A DNA stretch of 46,417 bases from NCBI GenBank assembly GCA_051453625.1, contig JBOZIK010000001.1:155924660-155971076 (forward strand), given 5' to 3'. A model generated the notes under the pieces. That model had not been told where the DNA came from. It ran no database searches and worked only from the letters and a program-made list of their open reading frames with translations. Source of the DNA: Welwitschia mirabilis. Taxonomy: Eukaryota > Gnetophyta > Gnetopsida > Welwitschiales. Each line of letters opens with the position of its first letter. Position 1 is the stretch's first letter. A program made the position numbers and the translations under genes. Below are positions 33,603 through 43,486 of the stretch, one piece after another.

Positions 33603-35480
33603 ATGGCATCATCAAGTTTTAGCGAAGGTCAATCAATCTCTAGACCTCCACTCTTCTCCGGAAACAACTATGCACATTGGAAATCGAAGATGACAATATT
33701 TCTTACATCTCTTGATGTGGATATTTGGGAGATGGTCATAAAGAAATACTAACCCCCCACAATGATGGATGCAAATGGAACTATCTCTCATAAACCTCGA
33801 GCCCACTAGGATACAGATGACAATAAGCAAGCTTGGTTAAATGCTCAAGCCATGAACGCATAAGATGTGCTCTTGCTCCAGAAGAATATGACCGTGTTGT
33901 CTAGTGCACTACGGCACAAGAAATGTGGGAAACTCTAAAGATAGCTCATGAAGGGACAAACATAGTTAAAAACACTAAACTACAATTACTGTCCACAAAA
34001 TTCGAGAAGATCAAGATGGAGGAGTCAGAAATAATTGCCGAGTACATGATCAAGATCACAAACATTACAAGCAGCATGTGGGGACTTGATGAAAAGCTTC
34101 CAGAAAACAAAATGGTACACAAGATCCTGAGAAGTCCAACAAAGAAGTTTAGGTCCAAAGTGACAGCCATTGAAGAAAGCAAAGACATTGATACTATCAA
34201 AATAGAAGTGCTGAAAGGATCACTCATGGCCTATGAAGCCACCCTCTTGCCAGAAGATGAAGCTCCTAAGAAAAGAAACATAGCTCTCAAATCCAGCGAG
34301 GAAATCAAAGAGGACTCATCATCCAAGGAAGCTGAAGATGAGGATCTAGCCTTGCTCACTCAAAACTTCAAGAAATTTCTAAAAAGGAAAAAGGAAGGAA
34401 AACCAATCAAAAGATCATCAAAATGTGAAAACGAAAAGGGTAACGTCATGTAGCCTCAGAATGTGCCAACAAAAGAAAGGAGAAAAGCTCAAGAGGAAAG
34501 GAGAAACAAGCCCTAAAAGCAACATGGGGCGATTCAGATGATGAAGAAGCTAACTCCATTGATGACGAAGAGGTACTGATGATTCAAGCCTTGGGCTTAT
34601 AGCTTCAGTAGAAGATCATGAAAATGATCAAGTATTTTCAGAAAATGATTACAAAGAATATTTTGATTTAGATTATGATGATCTAATCGATGCCTACGAG
34701 AAACTGTATAATGTTAGTATTAGCTTNNNNNNNNNNNNNNNNNNNNNNNNNNNNNNNNNNNNNNNNNNNNNNNNNNNNNNNNNNNNNNNNNNNNNNNNNN
34801 NNNNNNNNNNNNNNNNNNNNNNNNNNTAAGAAAGTGATTACAATAATGTTTTGATTTAGATTATGATGATCTAATCGATGCCTACGAGAAACTGTATAAT
34901 GTTAGTATTAGCTTAGGAAAGAAAAATGTTCTCCTAAAAAAACAAACCAATAAACTTGAAAATAAGTTGATTGAAGCTAACAATAGAATAGAAGAATTGT
35001 CCAAAGACTTGCAAGATGCAGAAAGGATCACCGAATGATTGGTGCAAGGAAAAGAAAATCTGAACAAGCTCTTAGGAAGTGGAAGATCCCCATTTGATAG
35101 ATCAGGACTTGGAAGCCCTCCAGGTATGTCTACTTCTTTTCAGAATTTTTAGTCTAGTATAAGATTTTAATCATCTAGAAAAACTAGCTTAAAATGCTTC
35201 TTTTGTAATAAAATTGGTCATGTTCAATTTTTCTATGCGTACAAAAAGTCTTTGTTCTTTGGTTATGCTCACAATTTTCACTTTGAAAATAGATCTCGCT
35301 TGATTAGTCATTCTAGGGATAAACAAAACAAAATGAGATGGGTTAGGTTGCAATGCTTGCTCGAAGAGGTGTACATGTGCGACTCCCCCAGTTGTCGTGA
35401 TTCCTTGGTAGCAGCTACAAACTCAGTAACCACCTTCTTTGCTCACACTGCCTTTAAAGTTCAAGATAAAACTAAGTGGT
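33603..35480 (+). pseudogene. Copia-2 gag (UBN2 type), decayed
   Basis: ATG at 33603: MASSSFSEGQSISRPPLFSG, NNYAHWKSKMTIFL, then stops. Open from 33923 (176 codons): MWETLKIAHEGTNIVKNTKL, LLSTKFEKIKMEESEIIAEY, VTAIEESKDIDTIKIEVLKG and a charged tail, the standard UBN2 gag pattern. The zinc knuckle at 35195-35236 reads CFFCNKIGHVQFFYA: Cys, Cys and His are kept and the last Cys is Tyr. It would form the particle around the element's RNA. A 100-base gap with repeated flanks lies at 34727-34826. Confidence 0.85.
34727..34826. other. Scaffold gap (100 N) with duplicated flanks
   Basis: About 66 bp before the gap (34661-34726) reappear almost unchanged after it (34847-34913), so the two sides overlap. 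Confidence 0.9.
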
Positions 35481-36186
35481 ATCTTGATAGTGGGTGTTCC
35501 CGCTATATGACCAAAAATAAAACTCTTTTGAATTCCTTTTAAAAATATCATGGGGGTAAAGCACTTTTGGAGACAATTGAAAAAGGCACATTATAGGAAA
35601 AAGGATCAATAGTTGCAAATGAATTCCACCCCATAATCCACGATGTTTACTTAGTTGATGGCTAAAACACAATGTGATAAAGGCAACACCGTTTCCTTCA
35701 CTAAAGATAAATGCATTGTAAAAAACTCAACAACCAACAACATAGTTCTGATTAGTGGTAGATCAAAATGCATGTATGTGATTGGATGTGAGGATAAGTC
35801 AAGAGAAGAATGTTACATGGCTTATACTGATAAAATAAACCTTTGGCATAGAAGACTAGGGCACATGAACTTAAAGGACCTTAGAGACATCTCTACAAAA
35901 GAAATTGTGAGAGGCATACCCAAACTAAACATGACTGAAGCCAAAGTCTGTGATTCGTGTATAAAAGAGAAACTCATTCGCATAAGTTTCAAGAGCAAGA
36001 AAGACACCACTTCAACAAAAACCTTAGACCTCCTAGACCCAACCCATACTCGAAGCATAAGAGGAAAAACGTATTTCTTAGTTGTGGTTGATGAATTTTC
36101 AAGAGTTACTTGGGTAGCTTTTTTAACTAGCAAGGATGAAGCTTATGACATGTTCCTGAAAATAGTCAAAAAGGTTCGGAACAATG

Positions 36187-36286
36187 NNNNNNNNNNNNNN
36201 NNNNNNNNNNNNNNNNNNNNNNNNNNNNNNNNNNNNNNNNNNNNNNNNNNNNNNNNNNNNNNNNNNNNNNNNNNNNNNNNNNNNNN
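36187..36286. other. Scaffold gap (100 N) with duplicated flanks
   Basis: About 130 bp before the gap (36054-36186) reappear after it (36290-36417) with about two differences. The first copy stops at the CAATG terminus of the 461-bp element. Confidence 0.9.
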
Positions 36287-36404
36287 CAGAAGAGGAAAAA
36301 CTTATTTCTTAGTTGTGGTTGATGAATTTTCAAGAGTTACTTGTGTAGCTTTTTTAACTAGCAAGGATGAAGCTTATGACATGTTCCTGAAAATAGTCAA
36401 AAAG

Positions 36405-36412
36405 GTTCGGAA
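36405..36412 (+). repeat. Target-site duplication of element 1, left
   Basis: GTTCGGAA, identical to 36874-36881. Confidence 0.93.
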
Positions 36413-36873
36413 CAATGAGTAAGATGTCGGCAAATTAAAATGTCGGTAGGCTCAAAAAGTCGTGTCGGGGAAACATGTTGCCATTGTGTCGGCAATATGT
36501 CGGCGCAAAATGTCAGTAATTGTTTTTCCCAAAAAAAATGCAAAGCTTATTAAGTTAATAAGATGTGCAATCAATCAATGCTTTACTAGCAAAAATAGAT
36601 TTTGCATAAGAAAATTGTGATTTCCCCCCTCAATTTTACTCATTATTCACTGGTCTGTTGCGTAGAAAATGGTTTTTTTTGCCAAAAAACAGTTTTAACG
36701 ATACCTATGCAAGACATTTTGAAAAAGTCGGCAAAATGTTAGCAAAAAGTCGGAAATGTCGGAAATGTCGCCGACTTTTTCAAAATGTCGGGCGACTTAA
36801 AAACATTTTCAATTTGAAAAAAGGGCGACATGTCTCCCTTTTTTGGCGACATGTCGCGACATTTTAATCATTG
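36413..36873. mobile_element. CAATGA-family hAT element 1: complete 461-bp non-autonomous copy
   Basis: Perfect 8-bp target duplication GTTCGGAA (36405-36412 and 36874-36881). Termini CAATGAGTAAGATGTCGG (left) and, reverse-complemented, CAATGATTAAAATGTCGC (right): 16 of 18 match. Both arms are packed with ATGTCGG / GTCGGC / GTCGCC motifs (over a dozen), probably subterminal transposase sites. No coding capacity. Removing the element and one duplication restores Copia-2 integrase in frame (KKVRN then EQEYN). Confidence 0.93.
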
Positions 36874-36881
36874 GTTCGGAA
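36874..36881 (+). repeat. Target-site duplication of element 1, right
   Basis: GTTCGGAA; Copia-2 integrase continues from here. Confidence 0.93.
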
Positions 36882-37472
36882 TGAACAGGAGTATAATATT
36901 AAGTCTATACAATCTAATAGAGGAGAAGAATTTGACGAGAAGTTTGAGAACTTTTGTGACTCCCATGGAATAAATCATCAATTTTCAGATCCTAGTACTC
37001 CTCAACAAAATGGAGTTGTTGAACGTAAAAATCGTGTTTTAATTGAAATTACTAGGACTATGCAAAATGAGCAATTCTTACCTCAATATCTTTGAGCTGA
37101 AGCAATTAATATTGCCTGCTATATCTGCAACAGAATATTTTTAGACCTCGTACTAAAAGAACTGCTTATGAGCTCTGAAAAAACAAGAAACCTATAGTGA
37201 ATTACTTTAAAGTGTTTAAAAGTACATGTTTGATTCTTGAAGATAAACATCCTGTAGGAAAGTTTGAGTCCAAAATAGATGAAGGAATTTTTCTGGGATA
37301 CTCTTCAACTAGTAAAGCATTCAGAGTTTTTAACAAAGCCCCTAACAGAGTAGAAAAGTCAGCCCATGTTAGAGTAGAAGAGACGGCTCAAGGCACTTCC
37401 AAACAACATATAAGAGATGATGAAGAAGAAGTCATTATAGAAACCTCTGAAAAAGAAAGCTATATCAAATAA
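36874..37472 (+). pseudogene. Copia-2 integrase, second part
   Basis: IKSIQSNRGEEFDEKFENFC (second catalytic Asp usual in RSDxGxEF is Asn here), HGINHQFSDPSTPQQNGVVE then RKNRVL (third catalytic Glu present), RTMQNEQFLPQYL, and after a stop and shift VNYFKVFKSTCLILEDK and FESKIDEGIFLGYSSTSKAF, which is the integrase C-terminal region. The loss of the second Asp and the insertion both make it inactive. Confidence 0.87.
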
Positions 37473-37639
37473 CCAACCATCCTCCTCCAAGAGTGAAGAG
37501 AAATATTCAAATAGATGTTTTTCTCTCCTTCTTAGAACAAGAAGAGGTCATCTAGAAACTAATGTCGTCAGTAATCCAATTTAAGGTACAACCACAAGAA
37601 GTGGAAAGCACATTAGTCATAGTTTTTTATGTTCTATTT

Positions 37640-39184
37640 CTGAGTTAGAACCCAAGACCTTTCAAGAGGCAGAACATGATGAGGCTTGGACGATGGCCAT
37701 GCAAAAAGAATTAAATCAATTTGAAAGGAATAAAGCTTGAGACCTAATTCCAGCCTCATTAAACAAAAAATGTTATTGGAACAAAGCAGGTTTTCAAGAA
37801 CAAAAGGAATGAACATCACTAAATAGTGTAAAACAAAGCTTAGATTAGCAGCCCAAGGATATTGCCAACAGGAAGGAATTAACTATGGTGAAACATTTGC
37901 TCCTGTTGCAAGAATCGAAGCAATCCCAATGTTACTAGCCTTTGCTTGCTCTCATAAGATTAAGTTATATTAAATGCATGTGAAGAGTGCCTTCTTAAAT
38001 GGAGATATTAATGAAGAAGTGTTTGTTGCTCAACCACTTGGTTTTATAGATCCAAAATTTCCAAACAATGTATACACACTTAAAAAGGCTCTCTAATGTG
38101 CTCAAACAAGCTCCAAGAGCATGGTTTGACAGACTAAACTTATTTCTTATGTCAAAAGGATTTACTAAAGGAAATGCAAGCCCAAGTCTGTTTATTAAAC
38201 AAGATAATAAGATATTTTAATACTACAAATTTATGTTGATAATGTTGTCTTCGGTGTAATAAAATCGCTTCTAACTGACAAGTTCTCTGAAACAATGTAA
38301 CAAGAATTCGAAATGAGTTTAGTGAGAAAACTAAACTTCTTTTTGGGACTACAAATCAAGCAAACTAGATTAAGAATATTTATAATGCAGTCCAAGTATG
38401 CTAGAGACATGTTAAACAAATATGGTATGAAGGATTCTAAAGACAATAAAACTCCCTCTTCCACAAACTTGAAAGTATCAAAAGATGGAGGAGGAAAAAG
38501 AGTGGACCAAAAACTGCACAGAGGTATGATTGGAAGTTTTTTGTACATGACAGCAAGCAAGCCAGATATAGCTCATGGTGTAGGAGTTGGTGCTAGATAT
38601 CAATCAGACCCCAAAGAATCCCATTTGTTGTGTGTTAAGAGAATCTTTCGATATATCAAATACACACAAAATCATAGGCTATTTTATCCTCATGGTACCT
38701 CTCTTGAATTAATAGGATACTGTGATGCAGATTGGAATGGGTGTTTAGATGACAAAAAAAGCACCAGTGGAGCAGGTTTCTATCTAGGAAATTGCTTAGT
38801 GTCTTGGTTAAGTAAGAAGCAAAATACAACATCCTATCAATAGCTGATGCAGAGTATATTGTAGCAGGTGCATATTGTGCATAATTACTTTGGATGAAAC
38901 AAATGTTAAGAGACTTTGGAGAAAAAAGTGAAACTACGTGAATGTTTTGTGACAACACAAGCGCTATTAGCATAATGAAAAATCTAGTTCAACACTCTCG
39001 TACCAAACACATAGATATAAGACATCACTTCATATGAAATCAAGTTCAAAATAATATCGTTACTCTTGATTATATATCCACTAATAATCAGATTACAGAT
39101 ATCATAACAAAAGCTCTAGATGAACAACGATTCAAGGACATGAGACAAAATTGGGGCATTAGGGTAAATCTTAATGAGGTATGA
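37640..39184 (+). pseudogene. Copia-2 reverse transcriptase and RNase H
   Basis: RT N-terminal part in broken frames: EAEHDEAWTMAMQKELNQFE (37656), YGETFAPVARIEAI (about 37890), [19 protein letters not shown] (about 37980), QAPRAWFDRLNLFL (38105). The catalytic box at 38232-38243 reads YVDN instead of YVDD. Open from 38313 (176 codons): SLVRKLNFFLGLQIKQTRLR, QKLHRGMIGSFLYMTASKPD, ARYQSDPKESHLLCVKRIFR, then RNase [72 protein letters not shown]. Stop TGA at 39182-39184. Confidence 0.9.
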
Positions 39185-39291
39185 CTCTACCATATGTAGA
39201 TAGCATAAATTTTGGTAGTCTGTAAAAGTTTAATTTTCTATGGTAAAAGTCCTGTTTTCTTCCAAAATTCTTTTTTTGTTAGAGTTCTTGC

Positions 39292-39520
39292 TCGAACGTC
39301 CCATATCTATTCCTTGGACGTCCGACTTTCTCAGTCTTTAATTTTTTCCGACTGTTTGCTCGGATGTCCCACTCCATTTTTCGGACGTCCAAATTTGTCA
39401 ACCTGCAAATTTTCCAAGTTCCTGCTCCAACGTCCCACTTTCTTCCTGAACATCCAGATTTTTATTGTCTTCCTTTACGAGTTAAAGCTCGAACATCCAA
39501 CCTTCAACCCCGGACGTCTA
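39292..39520 (-). promoter_or_regulatory. GGACGTCC motif array in front of the third ORF
   Basis: About eight copies, mostly in reverse orientation relative to the LTR array: CTCGAACGTCCCA, TTGGACGTCCGAC, CTCGGATGTCCCAC, TTCGGACGTCCAAA, CTCCAACGTCCCAC, GAACATCCAG, CTCGAACATCCAAC, CCGGACGTCTAG. The same motif as the LTR array, between the end of pol and ORF3. It may drive or regulate ORF3 separately, or be an inverted copy of U3 sequence. Confidence 0.5.
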
Positions 39521-39656
39521 GACTTTAAGGCAGTGCCGGACACTCGCGCTCCGTCTGCCCTCTTTTTAAAGGGTTTTACCCTTTTTTCTTAAACATTTTC
39601 AAAAACTTCTCTTGCTTCCCTCTTTCCTCCTCCTGAGCACTCCATCTTTCTTGTCA

Positions 39657-39697
39657 TCTCTCTCTCTCTCTCTCTCTCTCTCCCTCCCTCCCTCTCC
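39657..39697 (+). repeat. CT microsatellite
   Basis: (TC)n of about 13 units followed by CCCTCCCTCCCTCTCC, in the leader of ORF3 just before its ATG (39714). Confidence 0.95.
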
Positions 39698-39713
39698 AAG
39701 TCTTTCATCTACA

Positions 39714-40720
39714 ATGGGAAGAACCAAGCTGTTTGCTCAAAGAAAAGGGAAAGAACTAGCAGGCTCCTCTTCAGAAAATTGGTTCCTCAATGATGAGCAC
39801 AAGAGTTCTGGTTCACATGCTTTTCCAAGAGACCCCTTGCTCCTGAAAGGAGAATTGATGTTGAATCTTTCATGCATGAACTCTAGATCTTCCCTAGATT
39901 CGAGGCTCTATAGTGGCAATATGCTTTGGATCCACATACCAGAGCTTCAGTCAAAATGGTACAACTTTTCTATTGCAATGGTCACATAGATAGGTATAAT
40001 GATAAAATCACATCTAGAGTACATAGGAGAAATATAGAAATAACTCTAGATATGATTTCTGAGATTACTAGTTTCCCAAATACTACTAGTTTTCACAATA
40101 TAACCTCAGTCTAGTCTTTAGCAGAAGCCATTCCCAAAGATGACCTGACTCATAAATTAAGTGGAAAGCATGTGGAATGGAAAATCAATATTCCTACTGA
40201 TCAGCTCAAGCCGTTTTATAGAGTATTTTTTCAGATTTGCACACATAATATAGTTCCCAAGTGCGATCACAAAGATGAGGTATCTACTGCTTATGCCTAT
40301 ATTATGTATTGCATTAGACAAGGTGAAAGATTTAATTTGTGCAAATTTATTATGCTATACATGAGCCAATTCTTCATTGCTACAAATTCTAGTCTACCAT
40401 TTGGAGGATTAGTCACAGCTCTTCTGATGAATTTGGAGTTTTCTACTGATAAAGATGATGAGTTTGTGAAAGTACTAAAACCAATGGATGCATCTTCTTT
40501 AAAAAGGATGAATATTTTCTCAGAAACAATTGGTCCAACCACTCAGCCTCATCCTCCAAAAACAAAAAGGGTTAGTGAGACTTCCATAGCATTAGAAGTA
40601 TCTAATGAAGTACTCCTTAAGACCATGCAGAAAAGAGATCGCAAGTTGGATAGGATTCTATTCAGTCTATCAACTTATGGTTTTGATATTCCTCTTGGAT
40701 TAGATGAAGAGGAAGAGTAG
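39714..40720 (+). pseudogene. Third ORF of Copia-2: putative plant transposon protein (Transposase_32-like)
   Basis: ATG at 39714: MGRTKLFAQRKGKELAGSSS, the N-terminus usual for this family. After a frameshift near 39815, RPLAPERRIDVESFMHEL, YALDPHTRASVKMVQLFYCN and GHIDRYNDKITSRVHRRNIE follow. Then, open from 40172 (182 codons), WKINIPTDQLKPFYRVFFQI, THNIVPKCDHKDEVSTAYAY, IMYCIRQGERFNLCKFIML and NSSLPFGGLVTALLMN, and an acidic end (stop 40718-40720). The L.P..R....I...I.P..H...V..A...Y.I..G...N...I pattern and LPF.GL(I/V)T.L are family landmarks. It sits where SIRE elements carry their env-like ORF, but I see no signal peptide or clear membrane segment. Function unknown. Confidence 0.7.
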
Positions 40721-41221
40721 GCTCCACCAGCCCCAGCAGAGGGCCCCTCTCATGCAGAATCTTCTGATTAATTGCCTACCCTCTCCTTGTATCTTTTTGT
40801 ATCTTTTTGTACTCTCCTGATCGTACTCTTATTTCTTCTAAATGATGACAAAGGGGGAGAACTTCTCAATCTATACTTGTACATTTTTGGTTTGTCTATC
40901 CTCCCTCATTTTTTTTGTAATGAATTATCGTCCTAACAGAAAGCAAATTCCTGTTCTCAAGTGTGTCTACAACTCTGTGCAACCAAATGTCTATTTGAAT
41001 ATGGTTATTATTAGTTTTTTTATGATATTATCTATCCATGATCTAACAAACTTCAAATGTAAATAAATTCATGCCTCAGGCTTATTGTCATACTTGCAGG
41101 TTTTTGACCTCAACAATTATTTAAACAAGCATAAAATTTAGGGCGAGCATAGTAAAATTGTTACCAACCTCCTGTTTAAAAATCCTGTTTTTTGACATAA
41201 TCTTAGCATGTTGTCATCATT
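40721..41221 (+). other. Copia-2 3' non-coding region
   Basis: T-rich sequence between ORF3 and the polypurine tract. Contains GACAAAGGGGGAGAA (40847-40861), a second purine tract resembling the true one. An open frame at 40842-41066 is not supported as a gene. Confidence 0.6.
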
Positions 41222-41234
41222 GAAAAGGGGGAGA
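41222..41234 (+). other. Copia-2 polypurine tract
   Basis: AAAAGGGGGAGAT directly before the 3' LTR. Confidence 0.85.
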
Positions 41235-41351
41235 TTATTACAAAGATATCAGAAGTAAACGAGTTTCAATGATGAACAACAAGAAGCTATAGAATCAGAT
41301 GAAATGATAGCATGGGCACAAAATGTTAAGTTCACAGAACCAATGTATGTT

Positions 41352-41632
41352 GGGACATTTGACCATTCCCACTGGGACATCTGGTACTGTCCACGGATAT
41401 AAAACAGAACAACCTTCAAAGTGGGACGTCCGACAGATCAATATGGGACGTCCGATTAAGAAACTGAATACCTTTTTGTAAAATCCAAAGTGGGATGTCC
41501 GAGTTTTATTATGGGACATCCAAGTGATTCTCACGTCAAAATATTGGGACGTTCAACATTCAGCTTGGAACGTCTGAGTAGTTCCTACGTTAAAAATGTG
41601 GGACGTTTGGCCTAACATGGGACATCCGAGTA
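41352..41632 (+). promoter_or_regulatory. Matching motif array in the Copia-2 3' LTR
   Basis: About ten copies, including GTGGGACGTCCGAC near 41420 and ATGGGACGTCCGA near 41442. Several are decayed at different positions from the 5' LTR copies (for example GGGACATTTGACC where the 5' LTR has GGGACGTCCGACC), so both arrays descend from a cleaner original. Confidence 0.6.
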
Positions 41633-41681
41633 GAAGAACGTTTTAGCGGAACTTCAGATCCATTTGGCTGCCAACGCGTTA

Positions 41682-41827
41682 NNNNNNNNNNNNNNNNNNN
41701 NNNNNNNNNNNNNNNNNNNNNNNNNNNNNNNNNNNNNNNNNNNNNNNNNNNNNNNNNNNNNNNNNNNNNNNNNNNNNNNNNNNNNNNNNNNNNNNNNNNN
41801 NNNNNNNNNNNNNNNNNNNNNNNNNNN
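41682..41827. other. Assembly gap (146 N) in the Copia-2 3' LTR
   Basis: The corresponding 5' LTR segment is about 130 bp (roughly 32925-33070), so the gap is close to the true size. Confidence 0.95.
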
Positions 41828-42279
41828 TATCATCTTGTATTCAAAGAGAACTATTCTGAGCTAAATTGGCTATCATGTTCTTGTATATTCCATAATGCTG
41901 ATGTACTGTGCATTTTCAAGGCACCTCTCCATCAGATCCTCTCTCTTAGACACTTCTGATCTGATTGCTCACCAGGTTGAGCTTTGTTATATTGTCCTGC
42001 CTTTCTTTGGTTGTGAAGGAGAGAAAGGAGGTGACTGTGTAGATCTATTGAGCTAATAGAACCAGAAGGCTAATAGCAGTTGCTAACCCCTGAGAATGGA
42101 GTATGTTGATTGCCGAACCACTATAAATTTTGGTGTCTTCAACTTTAGCATCTTCGTTTGCTCAATTTTTAAGGGTCTTTTGAGATCTTAAGGCTTTTGA
42201 AATTAAGTTGTTTGATTTTATTTTTTTAAATACTCTCTTCACCCCCGTCTCTAGAGCATATTTTGATCCTAACACATTG

Positions 42280-43486
42280 ACCCTGATTTTATTTGACATT
42301 ATGTTTCCATGGAGGTTGTTATGGCCTAAACACTATTTTGAAACTCGTGTTTTTGGTTGATTGTGGAGGAGGCAATAGAGGTTGGTCTTCCAATTACCAT
42401 CGTTTCTTTACTACAAAGTATGAAATCACAATATCACTCATCTTTTTTAATGTGCTCATCTTATATACATTTGCATTCCCATGGTCAGAGTTCTTTGCCT
42501 TGTAGATGGTGAGTTGCTACCCATGGGTTGCATTTATGAAGCTCTAGAGAGAGCTATAGAAGGAATAAAGACATATTACAAAGTGAAAGAACATTCTAAG
42601 CCAATTTGGAAGATTATTGATGAAAGGCAACCAAACTTCGGAAGACTATTAATGATTTATTCTCATGAGTCATCAGAGATTATATTTTCACAAGACAGAA
42701 TTTGATGACAAGTGGGAGCAATTACATCGCCTAATACATGTAGCAGCCTGTTTTCTTAATCCCTGGATCTACTATAGGAGATGATGATGAAGTTAGGGAA
42801 GGGTTGATAAAGACAATTGACAATGTTATAAAGGATTTTGCAATTAAATCAAAAATATATGTTGGGGTTCCCAATTATTCAAACCCTGTTAGTGTTGTTG
42901 GGGTTTCTACTAATGCTCTAGCTTCCTTGCATACTATGAGGCCAAGTATCTACTTATTGTGATTTGTTATTTTCATCACCTAAAATTCATCATTGCATAA
43001 TTTAGTCACATAATCACATGATTGCACATTAACTACAATTCAATTATTGAGTTGTAGACCAAAGGTTGGATACATTTGCTATGTCCTTTCCAAATTTGAA
43101 AAAAATCTTGCTAGAAAGGTTCTCGTTCAACCATGTTCTACACCTGCATGTGAGAGGAACTAGAGTTTGTTTGGTCATGTCCAAGATAGAAAGTGACATA
43201 ACCTAACACCTTAGAGATTGCAAGATTTAGTCTACATATATTACAACATTAGGCAGCATGAGAAAAGTTTTTCAAGAGAGAGTCAAGCAACTGTATACCT
43301 TGATGGTATTCATCTTGTTCCTTCAATACCTTCAGATGATGATTCTCCACTTTACATTGAAAGGCTAAATTAGTTACTCCCATTAAGCCTATGCATGATG
43401 AGGGAACAGGACCTTTCGATGCTATAAATGTAGCATATGAAACATCTAATGATGATGCTGATAATGAAATGGAGGATGAAGAGTGA
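42280..43486 (+). pseudogene. hAT-2 transposase, C-terminal region with hATC domain
   Basis: Resumes after Copia-2. Open from 42481: MVRVLCLVDGELLPMGCIYE, ALERAIEGIKTYYKVKEHSK and PIWKIIDERQPNFGRLLMIY, then in another frame FDDKWEQLHRLIHVAACFLN and PWIYYR. The hATC part reads VLVQPCSTPACERN (about 43120; usual Q.CS(S)..CERNWS.F, the Trp codon being a stop) and LQDLVYIYYNIRQ. The end is acidic (DDADNEMEDEE, stop 43484-43486). Same order as in hAT-1, but different sequence, so a separate family. Confidence 0.8.

Larger units (their letters stand above)
35481..36412 (+). pseudogene. Copia-2 protease, gag-pre-integrase and start of integrase
   Basis: The aspartic protease active site DSG is at 35486-35494 in KWYLDSGCSRYMTKNKTLL. 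Open from 35655: INLWHRRLGHMNLKDLRDIS (gag-pre-integrase), VCDSCIKEKLIRISFKSKKD, then integrase core GKTYFLVVVDEFSRVTWVAF (first catalytic Asp as VVVDEFSR) and SKDEAYDMFLKIVKKVRN. The Asp usual in HMDL.GP is in LDLLDPTHTRS. The last part appears twice around a 100-base gap. The frame is interrupted at 36413 by the 461-bp hAT element. Confidence 0.88.
32520..42274 (+). mobile_element. Copia-2: SIRE/Maximus-type LTR retrotransposon, 9755 bp
   Basis: Complete structure: 5' LTR 32520-33532, primer site 33535, gag, protease, integrase, reverse transcriptase and RNase H, a third ORF (39714-40720), polypurine tract 41222-41234 and 3' LTR 41235-42274. The RNase H region (FQSDPKESHL-like run, [13 protein letters not shown]) and the extra ORF behind pol place it with SIRE/Maximus. 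The 5-bp flanks are CACTG (32515-32519) and CATTG (42275-42279). The LTRs differ at about 25 of the first 160 positions, roughly 20 of them transitions, so it is an old insertion. Its integrase is split by a 461-bp hAT element. Gaps at 33166, 34727, 36187 and 41682. Confidence 0.92.
41235..42274 (+). repeat. Copia-2 3' LTR
   Basis: Starts TATTACAAAGATATC (the terminal TG has become TA) and ends GATCCTAACA. Includes a gap (41682-41827). The motif array and TATA-like box of the 5' LTR are conserved in position. Confidence 0.92.

Noticed and set aside
36658-36867. Open frame inside the 461-bp element
   Set aside because: Apparent KVGKMLAKSRKCRKCRR repeats are translations of the GTCGG motif array; the element is non-coding.
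39212-39592. Plus-strand open frame of 126 codons after Copia-2 pol
   Set aside because: Starts at a non-ATG codon and covers the GGACGTCC motif array; its repeated-looking residues (TSHIYSLDVR, GCPTPFFGRP) come from the DNA repeats, not from a protein family.
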